64,000 nucleotides of DNA from Vibrio hangzhouensis (GTDB lineage Bacteria > Pseudomonadota > Gammaproteobacteria > Enterobacterales > Vibrionaceae). The stretch lies in contig NZ_FNVG01000005.1 of assembly GCF_900107935.1 (NCBI RefSeq), positions 62,001 to 126,000 of the forward strand, read 5' to 3'. Numbering within the stretch: position 1 is the stretch's first letter; the number at the start of each line of letters is the position of its first letter. The translations under genes were made by a program, and so were the position numbers. The notes beneath the pieces are model-generated. The model did not search any database. It was not told the origin of the DNA and saw nothing but the letters and a program-made list of their open reading frames with translations. This document shows positions 1 to 7,922 of the stretch, in pieces.

Positions 1-609
1 CAGATCGCCATTCTCAATGGCGTTGAGCAGGTTGGTGTGCTCATCCTGAGAACAGTTTGAATGGCTGCCGGTCTCATACATGGCAATCAACAGAGAGGAT
101 TGTGAGACGATACTGCGTTGGAATGCCAGCAGTGGGGCGTTGTCTGCCATTTCGGCCAATTTGATATGAAACTCACCGGACAGTCGCAGGCCACTGCCGT
201 AATCGTCCTGGGCAAAAGCGTTATTCTCTTCCTCGACCAGCTTTCGACACTCCGCGATTTGCGCTTTGGTTGCGTGCTGAACCGCCAGTTCGATAATCGC
301 CAATTCAAGCACTTCTCGAGCCTTGAAAATCTGCTTTGCTTCTTCAACAGAGGGAGCGGATACAATGGCGCCGCGGTTAGGGCGGATGTCGACGACTTTC
401 TCCAGGGATAGACGCAATAGAGCACGTCTGATAATGGTTCGGCTGACGCCAAAAATTTCGGCTAACGCTTCTTCATTAAGCTTTGTCGCAGGGGGCAGTC
501 TTTGCTCCAGAATAGCATCAAAGATATGACAGTAAACGACGTCGTCCTGAGTTTGACCCGCGACTTTTGTTTTTACGTTTTTACTTACTGAGTTTTTCAG
601 GCTTCCCAT
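1..609 (-). CDS. GntR-family (FCD-type) transcriptional regulator, C-terminus cut by window edge
   Basis: The frame is open from ATG at 609 to base 1 (203 codons) and runs off the left edge. Residues about 25-85 form a winged helix-turn-helix of the GntR type (LNEEALAEIFGVSRTIIRRA, then a basic wing with RPNRGAIVS). The rest looks like the start of a helical FCD ligand-binding domain (AREVLELAIIELAV, then GEFHIKLAEMA). This family usually represses catabolic or transport genes and releases DNA on binding a carboxylate, often metal-assisted. AAGAG sits 10 bases before the ATG. The effector and targets are not visible; targets may lie left of the window. Confidence 0.85.
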   Translation of the reverse strand, partial: MGSLKNSVSKNVKTKVAGQTQDDVVYCHIFDAILEQRLPPATKLNEEALAEIFGVSRTIIRRALLRLSLEKVVDIRPNRGAIVSAPSVEEAKQIFKAREVLELAIIELAVQHATKAQIAECRKLVEEENNAFAQDDYGSGLRLSGEFHIKLAEMADNAPLLAFQRSIVSQSSLLIAMYETGSHSNCSQDEHTNLLNAIENGDL

Positions 610-661
610 CTGATACAGCACTCTTATTGTTATGTGTCCTTATAAAACAATAATACTTCAG

Positions 662-673
662 TTTGTATACAAA
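662..673. promoter_or_regulatory. Palindrome TTTGTATACAAA, candidate GntR operator
   Basis: A perfect 12 bp palindrome lies 53 bp upstream of the GntR start. Its core TTGTATACAA fits the TnGTnnnACnA-like pattern of FadR-subfamily sites, so autoregulation is plausible. A second palindrome, ATGGCCAT, follows at 673-680. Binding is inferred from position and pattern only. Confidence 0.4.
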
Positions 674-914
674 TGGCCATACAAGCAGAAATTTGTGACC
701 GAGTGGGCAGTATTACTGCTTACGCCTTTAAAATAGAGGGGGTATTTTCAATTGTGAATAGCGTACACACTTGGTTACATTCTCGTCTATTGCTTGCCTG
801 AGAGTTTGGTGATTTACTGGCGATCCCTAAGCAACAGAGGTATTAACTCTAAATGGACGACCCCTTTAGTCGACTTTACACTTCACTTGGTTCCACTTTC
901 TTGGAGCCACAATC

Positions 915-1682
915 ATGTTAGAACTTTTCCTTCAGCCTGAAGCATGGGCTATTTTTGCCACACTATTTGCCCTAGAGATCGTACTCGGTGTTGATAACGT
1001 CGTGTTTATCTCCGTACTTTGTGAGCGCCTTCCACTACATCAACGCAAACTGGCTCGAAATCTAGGTATTGGTTTGGCCGTTATGGCTCGTATTGTCTTG
1101 GTATTTTCGATTACTTGGGTCATGTCGTTGACGCAACCTTTATTCGAATTCGCTGACATCGCCTTTACTGGACGAGACATGATTATGATCCTGGGTGGTG
1201 CGTTTTTGTTGGCTAAGAGCCTTAAGGAGCTTTGGAGTTGGCTGACTTATGATGAAGCAACGCATTCGACACGTGTGAGCGCGGGACTGGCTGTAGTGTT
1301 ATTACAAATTGTCGCGGTGGATGCGGTGTTCTCTATGGACTCGGTCATTACGGCGGTTGGTTTAACAAGTGAAGTTCCAATCATGGTCGCTGCGATATTA
1401 GCGTCGGCGGTGGTAATGGTGTTGACGGCAGAGAAAATTAATAACCTTGTTACCCAGTACCCGGGCTTCAAAACCCTAGCGTTACTGTTCTTGGTGTTAC
1501 TAGGTGGATTGTTGATGGCAGAAGGCTTCGCTATTCACATCAACAAAGGTTACGTCTACTTTGCAATGGCATTTGGTTTGATACTCGAGCTCTGTCATAT
1601 CCAGTTAAAGCGAAAACAAACGTCAATTACGATCAAAAAAATTCGTCCGCACTCCATCAGTACGGCGACCCAACGGTCGTAA
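915..1682 (+). CDS. TerC-family integral membrane protein
   Basis: The 255-residue protein has about seven hydrophobic segments and the acidic-in-membrane motifs typical of TerC/Alx/YgdQ proteins (ALEIVLGVDNVVFISVL near residue 20; IVAVDAVFSMDSVITAVG near residue 135). The family is linked to metal-ion efflux (manganese or calcium) and metalation of exported proteins, or to tellurite resistance. The substrate cannot be read from sequence. TTGGAGCC precedes the ATG. It stands alone and ends at a strong terminator. No tellurium-resistance neighbours are present, so a YgdQ/YoaE-like housekeeping role is more likely than tellurite resistance. Confidence 0.85.
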   Translation: MLELFLQPEAWAIFATLFALEIVLGVDNVVFISVLCERLPLHQRKLARNLGIGLAVMARIVLVFSITWVMSLTQPLFEFADIAFTGRDMIMILGGAFLLAKSLKELWSWLTYDEATHSTRVSAGLAVVLLQIVAVDAVFSMDSVITAVGLTSEVPIMVAAILASAVVMVLTAEKINNLVTQYPGFKTLALLFLVLLGGLLMAEGFAIHINKGYVYFAMAFGLILELCHIQLKRKQTSITIKKIRPHSISTATQRS

Positions 1683-1691
1683 CACCAGAAA

Positions 1692-1720
1692 AGGAGAGCA
1701 TTTGCTCTCCTTTGTTATTT
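1692..1720 (+). terminator. Rho-independent terminator after the TerC gene
   Basis: A perfect 8 bp stem AGGAGAGC/GCTCTCCT with loop ATTT is followed by a T-rich tract. Confidence 0.85.
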
Positions 1721-1791
1721 GTATTCTCTTCGATGAATGCATGTCATCCAGTTATCGAAATTAGCTCATGACGGCCGACGATGTATTGAGG

Positions 1792-1980
1792 TTAGATACC
1801 GAAATCGTAACCCTGGTATATATCGGACAGTGATTTGGGTTTACGGCTGCGCTTTGTTGGAGCTGAGTGATATTCACTCTTTATCGCATCGGCATGGGCT
1901 TGCGCAGATTTCGTGAATTCAGGGTTGGCCATCGCTTGTTTGCGAAGCTCATTGATGCGTTCGAGTCTTTCTTGCAACAT
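1792..1980 (-). CDS. Small charged protein, probable SOS-regulated gene
   Basis: A 62-residue soluble, charged protein beginning MLQERLERINELRKQAM, with a basic middle (TKRSRKPKS) and the C-terminus DIYQGYDFGI. GAGGTG is correctly placed before the ATG, and two LexA-type sites lie just upstream, so the gene is very likely real and damage-inducible. I do not recognise the family. The helical N-terminus and basic patch could suit nucleic-acid or protein binding, but nothing decisive is visible. It is single and opposite in strand to its neighbours. Confidence 0.75.
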   Translation of the reverse strand: MLQERLERINELRKQAMANPEFTKSAQAHADAIKSEYHSAPTKRSRKPKSLSDIYQGYDFGI

Positions 1981-1997
1981 AACTACACCTCATGAAT

Positions 1998-2046
1998 TAC
2001 TGTATGTATAAACAGTATAGGCGCGAGCTGTATAAATATCCAGTAT
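1998..2046 (-). promoter_or_regulatory. Tandem LexA (SOS) boxes
   Basis: Box 1 at 2000-2015 is CTGTATGTATAAACAG, a full match to the gammaproteobacterial CTGT-N8-ACAG consensus, flanked by TA on each side. Box 2 at 2028-2043 is CTGTATAAATATCCAG, with one mismatch. They lie 20-63 bp upstream of the 62-residue gene, where they would cover its promoter. Paired boxes usually give tight repression. Confidence 0.8.
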
Positions 2047-2048
2047 TA

Positions 2049-2415
2049 TTGCAGTGCTTGCTCTTTACATTTCTATTCGAAGACGGCAAGCGATCCTCTG
2101 ATTTTTCTAGTGGGCAGAAGTGATTGATCATTTCCTCGAATTAGTGGCTCCGAGAAAAGAACAGTTTTCTGCGTAAGTGCACGTGAGTTTTGTGAGTCCC
2201 TTTACATATCGATAGCAGGCTTTGAAGGACTTTTAGCTGTTCTTTCAAGCCTCGAATTCAACGATAAGTTAAATAGCTTTTAGCTGTGTGAACGTTTGTA
2301 TCAACTGATTTCTGAGACATTGAAGTTGTTAACGTGCTTCACTTATATTCGCGTTTCTGTATGAAGGTCGTTAAATCATTATTCAGAGTCAGCACTCTTC
2401 TTAAGGTACATAAAA
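2049..2415. other. Intergenic region without recognised feature
   Basis: About 370 bp of AT-rich sequence between the divergent small genes. I see no convincing ORF, RNA gene or repeat. Confidence 0.5.
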
Positions 2416-2508
2416 ATGATAAATAGAACATACACTACAACTGGCGACTCAAAGTACGCCCAATCTGAAGTGCCTCCCGATGGTGTTCAACTTGAGGAAA
2501 TCTCATGA
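2416..2508 (+). CDS. 30-residue peptide translationally coupled to the next gene
   Basis: ATG at 2416 opens a short frame (MINRTYTTTGDSKYAQSEVP...) ending in a TGA that overlaps the ATG of the 87-residue gene as ATGA. AAGGTA lies about 8 bases before the start. The last codons (GAG GAA) also form the ribosome-binding site of the next gene, which argues for coupling. It may be a real microprotein or only a leader for the downstream gene. Function unknown. Confidence 0.5.
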   Translation: MINRTYTTTGDSKYAQSEVPPDGVQLEEIS

Positions 2509-2768
2509 TTGAAATTCACTGGACTGTGGCACTGGCGATGAGTTTTTGCAGTTTACTGGGGCTTATCAAAATGTTTGGCAGGCGGGTAGACCGGTTTATG
2601 ACCAGAACGGTGAACCAGATGCTCAAGATCATGCAAGGTTCAATGAAAGCATCTAACTATTCGCAGCAGCGAACCGAATCAGAGCTCTATCAGGTAGGTA
2701 GTCAGGAACGTAAGTATGAGTTTGGGGACTATATACGTCAACAAACCCAAAATAAGGATAAATCATAA
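2505..2768 (+). CDS. Small single-pass membrane protein, function unknown
   Basis: 87 residues: a hydrophobic N-terminal segment (about residues 5-25, VALAMSFCSLLGLIKMF), then a basic cytoplasmic stretch (GRRVDRFMTR) and a polar Gln/Lys-rich tail. This suggests one membrane helix with the tail inside. GAGGAAA precedes the ATG, and the gene overlaps the 30-residue peptide by four bases. A strong terminator follows, so the two form a self-contained unit. No known family recognised. Confidence 0.65.
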   Translation: MIEIHWTVALAMSFCSLLGLIKMFGRRVDRFMTRTVNQMLKIMQGSMKASNYSQQRTESELYQVGSQERKYEFGDYIRQQTQNKDKS

Positions 2769-2793
2769 CCTATTAAGCTTGAGTTTCTTTGAC

Positions 2794-2828
2794 TGGAGCT
2801 CGGGGTTAACCGAGCTCCAAATTTTATA
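2794..2828 (+). terminator. Rho-independent terminator
   Basis: A 10 bp perfect stem TGGAGCTCGG/CCGAGCTCCA with a 6-base loop, followed by AATTTTAT. Confidence 0.75.
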
Positions 2829-3340
2829 CAGTGACAGCCATGCTTCTCATCTTCTCATCTTCTCACCTTTTCACCTTTCTACTCTTTTCATTGGTCAAAC
2901 GGTGGTTCATAAGCCGCTCTATGCCGTCGTGAGACGTAAAACATGCCTACTTAATGTGACTTATATCAAAGAAACTCACACCATAACTTGGTGAGAAACT
3001 GCGCAATTTAACATTTTATGTGCACTTGGTTGTATTTTGGTGGGTGATTACTCCTATTTGCTTTTTGTGATGGTAGTGGTGATAGAAGTGTGGAGAGTAC
3101 GTGTTACAACGTTCTGATTTTTAGACGTAAATCGATATTGGAAACAGCATTGAAGGCTTTTTATAACAAAGAGTTTTCCCAAGCAGCCAATCATTACCAA
3201 TGATGGTTGTTTATCTATTCATTTTATATGGGTAAAAATTGTTAAAATTTGTGACCGTTCTCAGTTGTATGTATAGTCTCGGCCCGCTAACAAAATGTAT
3301 CTAAATGTTTCAGAGATACACGTTAAGGAGATTTACAACC
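2829..3340. other. Intergenic region with an 8-mer tandem repeat
   Basis: It contains three successive CTTCTCA[T/C] units at 2843-2866 and the leader of the DUF819 gene. No convincing gene was found; an ORF at 2716-2994 overlaps a real gene and has no ribosome-binding site. Confidence 0.5.
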
Positions 3341-4564
3341 ATGATCACAAATGATGCCGTCATAATGGGCCTGTTGGCTGTTATTTTAGGTGGTGTATTT
3401 ATCACTGAAAGCAGCAGCAATCCTTTCTGGAGAAAGTTCTATACCTTCATTCCAGGCCTGTTGTTGTGCTACTTCGTACCATCATTGCTTAATACCTGGG
3501 GCATTATTGATGTCACTAACTCAAACTTGTACTTTGTAGCGAGTCGCTATTTGTTACCGGGCGCTTTGGTACTGCTTATTGTCTCGGCCGATCTTAAGAA
3601 GGTATTTGGCTTAGGCTCGAAAGCCGTCATCATGTTTTTAACTGGTACGCTTGGGATCATCGTTGGAGGCCCGGCAGCACTCCTGATTATCGACTTTATT
3701 AATCCAGATTTGGTTAGCGGTGATGTGTGGCGCGGCCTGACGACCGTAGCCGGTTCCTGGATTGGCGGCGGTGCGAACCAGGCCGCAATGAAAGAAGTCT
3801 TTAATGTTGATGACCAGTTGTTCTCAGCCATGATCACTGTTGACGTTATCTGTGCCAACATCTGGATGGCGATTTTGCTGATCATGGCTGGTCGTCAAAG
3901 AGAAATGGACAACTGGCTGAAAGCGGACACGTCATCGATTGATGAACTCAAAGATACGGTCGCGCACTACGAAAAAGAAAACTCGCGTCCAATCACCACG
4001 ACGGACATGATGAAAGTTGTGGCTATCGCGTTTGGTCTGACCGGCCTGGCTCACTTCTTTGCAGACAAAATTGCGCCGTGGATTGAAACCAATGCACCTG
4101 AGTTGGCTAAGTACAGCCTGACCTCTGGCTTCTTCTGGCTAATTGTTCTGGTGACCACGTTTGCGTTGATCGCGTCGACATTTAAATCAGCACGTACTCT
4201 AGAGCACGCCGGTGCTTCGAAAATTGGCTCTGCTTTCATCTATGTACTTGTCGCTACGATTGGTATGCAGATGGACGTGACCGCGATTCTGGATAATCCG
4301 GGTTACTTCTTTATCGGTATTACCTGGCTGACGATTCACGCGCTGCTGATGATCGGTGTAGCCAAGTTGATTCGTGCGCCACTGTTCTTTATGGCAGTGG
4401 GCAGTCAGGCTAACGTCGGCGGCGCAGCGTCTGCGCCAGTTGTCGCGGCGGCCTTCCACCCGGCACTGGCTCCGGTCGGTATCTTGATGGCAGTACTGGG
4501 TTACGCATTGGGTACGTATGGCGCTTACATTTGCGGAATCATCATGCAAACCGCAGCAGGCTGA
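3341..4564 (+). CDS. DUF819-family (YjcL-like) integral membrane protein
   Basis: A polytopic 407-residue protein with about 11 hydrophobic segments. Glycine-rich re-entrant motifs recur in each half (VAGSWIGGGANQAAMKE near residue 140; AVGSQANVGGAASAPVVAAAFHP near residue 365). This pseudo-two-fold layout with Gly/Asn/Ala-rich motifs is characteristic of DUF819/YjcL proteins, which resemble secondary transporters of unknown substrate. The start at 3341 (MITNDAVIMG) is preferred because AAGGAG lies 10 bases before it; the upstream in-frame ATG at 3305 has none. The gene is monocistronic, with its own terminator. Confidence 0.85.
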   Translation: MITNDAVIMGLLAVILGGVFITESSSNPFWRKFYTFIPGLLLCYFVPSLLNTWGIIDVTNSNLYFVASRYLLPGALVLLIVSADLKKVFGLGSKAVIMFLTGTLGIIVGGPAALLIIDFINPDLVSGDVWRGLTTVAGSWIGGGANQAAMKEVFNVDDQLFSAMITVDVICANIWMAILLIMAGRQREMDNWLKADTSSIDELKDTVAHYEKENSRPITTTDMMKVVAIAFGLTGLAHFFADKIAPWIETNAPELAKYSLTSGFFWLIVLVTTFALIASTFKSARTLEHAGASKIGSAFIYVLVATIGMQMDVTAILDNPGYFFIGITWLTIHALLMIGVAKLIRAPLFFMAVGSQANVGGAASAPVVAAAFHPALAPVGILMAVLGYALGTYGAYICGIIMQTAAG

Positions 4565-4586
4565 TACGCGATGATGTAACGCTGAC

Positions 4587-4617
4587 AGGGAAAGGGTGAC
4601 TCCTTTCCCTTTTTTTA
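4587..4617 (+). terminator. Rho-independent terminator after the DUF819 gene
   Basis: A 9 bp stem AGGGAAAGG/CCTTTCCCT with a 6-base loop, followed by TTTTTT. Confidence 0.9.
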
Positions 4618-4734
4618 TGTCTGTGAACATGAACCGCTTGCCAAAGTTAAACGTTTGCGTCAATCTGGTGCATAGTTATTCAAATGCTATTTGTTCAAGT
4701 TTACGTTGTAGACATTTTTTAGGCAGGGAGCCGT

Positions 4735-5850
4735 ATGAAACCGCAGATCAAACCCGCTAACCCCAATTTTTCGTCTGGGCCTTGTAGTAAGCGTCCGGGA
4801 TATGATTTGACCCAACTTGACACCTCAACCCTTGGACGCAGCCATCGCTCGTCATTGGGCAAAGCAGTATTAGCTGAGTCGATCGAGAAGACCAAAGCCA
4901 TTCTGGGTATTCCCGATGACTACCGAGTCGGTATTGTTCCGGGCTCCGATACCGGAGCGATGGAGATGGTGATGTGGTCGATGCTCGGTGCTCGTCCGGT
5001 CGATGTGTTCCACTGGGAGTCCTTTGGTTCAGGGTGGCTGACTGACATTGTGAAGCAACTTAAGCTGACAGAGACCAATAGCTACTTGGCTGAATACGGT
5101 GAGTTGCCGGACTTCACACTGGCGAATCCTGAGCACGATACCGTGTTTACCTGGAATGGCACGACATCAGGCGTTAAAGTGCCCAATGGTGATTGGATCA
5201 GTGATCAACGAGAAGGGATCACCATTTGTGATGCCACATCGGCGGTGTTTGCGATGCCGATGCCCTGGGAAAAGCTCGATGTCGTGACCTATAGCTGGCA
5301 GAAAGTGCTGGGTGGTGAGGGTGCGCACGGGGTCATTGTACTGAGTCCGAAAGCTGTCGAGCGTCTTGAGTCTTACACCCCATCCTGGCCGTTGCCTAAA
5401 ATCTTCCGCATGACTAAGGGTGGTAAGCTCATTGAAGGTATCTTCAAAGGCGAGACCATTAACACGCCATCTATGTTGTGTGTGGTGGACTATATTGACG
5501 CGCTCGACTGGGTTGCCGGGCTGGGTGGCGTCGACGCTGCAATTGAAAAATCTCAGACTAACCTGTCGGTTCTGAGCAATTTTGTGGATGCCAGAGACTG
5601 GATTCAATTCTTAGCCAAAGAGCCCGAACAACGCTCGAATACCAGCGTGTGTTTGACGTTGGACGCGACTGCAGAACAAGTCAAAGCGATGATAAAGCTA
5701 TTGGATGGTGAGGGTGTCGCTTACGATATTGGTGCGTACCGGGATGCACCTGCGGGGCTTAGGATATGGGCTGGTGCCACGGTAGAAGCCAGCGATCTCG
5801 AGGCCTTATTGCCCTGGTTAGATTGGGCTTACGCTGAAGTGACACTTTAA
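4735..5850 (+). CDS. serC: Phosphoserine aminotransferase, alpha-proteobacterial/archaeal-type
   Basis: A fold-type I PLP enzyme of 371 residues that converts 3-phosphohydroxypyruvate and glutamate to phosphoserine and 2-oxoglutarate. Visible marks are the N-terminus [29 protein letters not shown] near residue 165, and the PLP-lysine region [14 protein letters not shown] near residue 190. It matches the second SerC subfamily rather than the E. coli form. It is followed by a hairpin and then a SerA homologue, so the two probably make serine together or from a special phosphoglycerate pool. Vibrios normally carry another serC and serA elsewhere, so this may be a second, transferred set. Confidence 0.85.
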   Translation: MKPQIKPANPNFSSGPCSKRPGYDLTQLDTSTLGRSHRSSLGKAVLAESIEKTKAILGIPDDYRVGIVPGSDTGAMEMVMWSMLGARPVDVFHWESFGSGWLTDIVKQLKLTETNSYLAEYGELPDFTLANPEHDTVFTWNGTTSGVKVPNGDWISDQREGITICDATSAVFAMPMPWEKLDVVTYSWQKVLGGEGAHGVIVLSPKAVERLESYTPSWPLPKIFRMTKGGKLIEGIFKGETINTPSMLCVVDYIDALDWVAGLGGVDAAIEKSQTNLSVLSNFVDARDWIQFLAKEPEQRSNTSVCLTLDATAEQVKAMIKLLDGEGVAYDIGAYRDAPAGLRIWAGATVEASDLEALLPWLDWAYAEVTL

Positions 5851-5853
5851 TTA

Positions 5854-5885
5854 CAAAGCACCTGCTTATCAGGTGCTTTGTTGTC
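5854..5885 (+). terminator. Hairpin between serC and serA (terminator or attenuator)
   Basis: An 11 bp perfect stem CAAAGCACCTG/CAGGTGCTTTG with loop CTTAT, followed by TTGTCT. It may reduce read-through into serA, or separate two transcription units. Confidence 0.7.
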
Positions 5886-5970
5886 TCTGGCACAACAGAA
5901 AAAACGCCAGCATTGGGACGAACAAGTGCGCTGATGAGTGGAAAAGGAATTTCAACTTACGGTGAAACTC

Positions 5971-7143
5971 ATGATGAAAAAAATAAAAACCTACAATGCC
6001 ATTGCAAACAAGGGACTGGATAAGTTTTCCAGAGAGCGTTACGAGGTCTCCAGTGAATTTAGTTCACCGGATGCGATACTGCTTCGTAGCCACAAACTGC
6101 ACCAAGAGCCCATTGCTCCCAGTGTTAAAGCGATTGCACGCTGCGGCGCTGGTGTGAATAACATTCCTATCCAGCAGTGTACCGAAAATGGCATCGTGGT
6201 CTTTAATACGCCCGGAGCTAACGCGAATGCGGTAAAAGAACTGGTGCTGACCGGGTTGCTTCTTTCTGCCCGAGACGTTCTGGGTGGTGTCGCATACTCT
6301 CAAACGCTCTCTGATATCTCTGAAGCAGGGGTAATGGATAAGTTGCTAGAAAAGGAAAAGAAGCGCTTCTCTGGCTCAGAAATCAAGGGCAAAACACTGG
6401 GCGTGATCGGACTGGGTGCCATTGGCGCCTCGGTGGCGAATACAGCGATTGATCTCGGCATGGACGTGATTGGTTTTGACTCGGCACTCAGTGTTGAGGC
6501 AGCGTGGCGTCTGTCGAGTCGAATTCAGCGTGCCGAGAACCTTCAGTCTTTGATTGCACGCTGTGACTTTGTCACCGTGCATGTGCCCGCGCTGGAATCG
6601 ACCATTGGTCTGATCAGCAGTGAGTTGTTGGCACTCGCAAAGCCAGGTCAGGTATTGCTGAATTTTGCTCGCAAAGAAATTGTCGACACCGATGCTGTGG
6701 TTACTGCCCTTGAGAACGGGCAGCTAAGACAGTATGTCACCGATTTTCCGACGCCTGCACTCATTGGAAGGGAAGGGGTGGTGCTGATGCCTCACATCGG
6801 TGCTTCGACTTCTGAAGCGGAAGAAAACTGCGCAGTGATGGGGGCAGAACAACTGATCGATTTTCTTGAAAATGGCAACATCACCAACTCAGTCAACTTT
6901 CCGAAGATACGTTTAGAACGGGCAGAAGGCTACCGAATTACTTTTGCCAATGACAATGTCCCTAAGGTCCTCGGGCACGTCCTTTCGTTGCTTGCGGATC
7001 TGAACATCAACGTACTGGATATGTTGAACAAGAGTCGTGATGAAGTGGCATACACCATTTTGGATATCGAACAGGAACCGACAGCGGAGCTGCTCTCGGC
7101 CATTAGTGGCGTAGAGCATGTGTTTAACGTTCGGGCGCTTTGA
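5971..7143 (+). CDS. serA: D-3-phosphoglycerate dehydrogenase with C-terminal ACT domain
   Basis: An NAD-dependent enzyme of about 390 residues that oxidises 3-phosphoglycerate in the first step of serine synthesis. Visible: the N-terminal substrate part (PDAILLRSHKLHQ; CGAGVNNIP), the Rossmann motif LGVIGLGAIGASVAN near residue 145, the catalytic-region ARKEIVD and the histidine motif MPHIGASTSEAEEN near residue 275. A C-terminal ACT domain (VPKVLGHVLSLLADLNINVLDML) is the usual site of serine feedback. It resembles the short Firmicutes/Bacteroidetes-type enzyme. ATG 5971 with GGTGA in front is chosen over the GTG at 5938. It pairs with the SerC upstream. Confidence 0.85.
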   Translation: MMKKIKTYNAIANKGLDKFSRERYEVSSEFSSPDAILLRSHKLHQEPIAPSVKAIARCGAGVNNIPIQQCTENGIVVFNTPGANANAVKELVLTGLLLSARDVLGGVAYSQTLSDISEAGVMDKLLEKEKKRFSGSEIKGKTLGVIGLGAIGASVANTAIDLGMDVIGFDSALSVEAAWRLSSRIQRAENLQSLIARCDFVTVHVPALESTIGLISSELLALAKPGQVLLNFARKEIVDTDAVVTALENGQLRQYVTDFPTPALIGREGVVLMPHIGASTSEAEENCAVMGAEQLIDFLENGNITNSVNFPKIRLERAEGYRITFANDNVPKVLGHVLSLLADLNINVLDMLNKSRDEVAYTILDIEQEPTAELLSAISGVEHVFNVRAL

Positions 7144-7149
7144 TAAGAA

Positions 7150-7185
7150 CCCTGTGTTCATGAGGATGAACACAGGGGATTTTCT
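7150..7185 (+). terminator. Rho-independent terminator after serA
   Basis: A 12 bp perfect stem CCCTGTGTTCAT/ATGAACACAGGG with loop GAGG, then GATTTT. A second inverted repeat, CAGTGTC/GACACTG, follows at 7192-7215. Confidence 0.85.
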
Positions 7186-7321
7186 GACAGCCAGTGTCCT
7201 GTTTTTATGACACTGCGGGTGAATTTTAGGCGACTCAGTTATTCAAATTTGATATGATTAGCGCATCAAAGGATTAATTATTTCTACGGATGGCAGACTA
7301 AAAGAAACAAAAGGTACTGCT

Positions 7322-7816
7322 ATGCAAACGTATAATGTGGGTTCTCCTCTGGTTGGTCGCTCTGGCGCCCGCTACCACTCCTATTTTCCTCAGTCATCGC
7401 CGGCAACTCTGGCCAGCTCAATGTCAGGCATTCAAAGCGGTGATCCGCTAGATGCCCACTGTATTGTGGTGTTTGATTCGATTAGTTCTGCACAGCAACG
7501 TCGAAAACTGGCTCAGTCTGTCTTGGTGTTATCCGAAACCTACCCGTTTTTGGATGTGTATTGCAGCGCAGCTATCGCTTCGATGTTTCATAGAAAGCCA
7601 GAACAAATTCATGTGCTGCAATCAGAAGGGCATGCTTCACACTGCGAGACAGCAGCACAGGTATTAAATGTGGTCGTCGGTCGCAATGCTATGGTTGTGG
7701 GCGATGAAAGTATTATTGATCTCTGTACCCAAGCTTGTGTGCTTGAGGGACTTAATGTGGTGTCTACATTGGCATTAGCGTCTGGTTCTGCTGATCAATT
7801 CACATTAAACGGATAA
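7322..7816 (+). CDS. Hypothetical protein upstream of the phosphatase regulator
   Basis: A 164-residue protein with AAAGGTA 7 bases before the ATG. Its N-terminus is low in charge and Ser/Gly-rich. The remainder alternates beta-like (CIVVFDSI; MVVGDESIIDLC) and helical segments, suggesting an alpha/beta fold. No signal peptide or catalytic motif is recognised. It lies about 100 bp before the response-regulator/phosphatase gene on the same strand and may belong to that pathway, but only position supports this. Confidence 0.55.
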   Translation: MQTYNVGSPLVGRSGARYHSYFPQSSPATLASSMSGIQSGDPLDAHCIVVFDSISSAQQRRKLAQSVLVLSETYPFLDVYCSAAIASMFHRKPEQIHVLQSEGHASHCETAAQVLNVVVGRNAMVVGDESIIDLCTQACVLEGLNVVSTLALASGSADQFTLNG

Positions 7817-7863
7817 GTCGCCCCTTACTCTGTATCGCTCACAACGAGCGCCATGATTGTATT

Positions 7864-7893
7864 TTGAAGTAAGCCATCTATTCTTGAAGTAAG
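7864..7893. repeat. Direct repeat TTGAAGTAAG x2
   Basis: Two exact copies, 7864-7873 and 7884-7893, are 20 bp apart (two DNA turns) just upstream of the response-regulator gene. Such spacing suits an activator site, but no factor is known. Confidence 0.4.
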
Positions 7894-7922
7894 TAAAGAC
7901 TTGTTTTTAATTAGGTGGTTAT

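Noticed and set aside
87..452. 121-codon reverse ORF
   Set aside because: Overlaps the GntR gene on the same strand in another frame; the GntR frame has clear domain matches and continues beyond the window.
720..914. Possible manganese riboswitch (yybP-ykoY) before the TerC-family gene
   Set aside because: TerC relatives are sometimes under this riboswitch, but I could not find its conserved paired core; only scattered G-runs are present.
4199..4663. 154-codon reverse ORF opposite the DUF819 gene
   Set aside because: Shadow of a well-supported gene; low-complexity product without a ribosome site.
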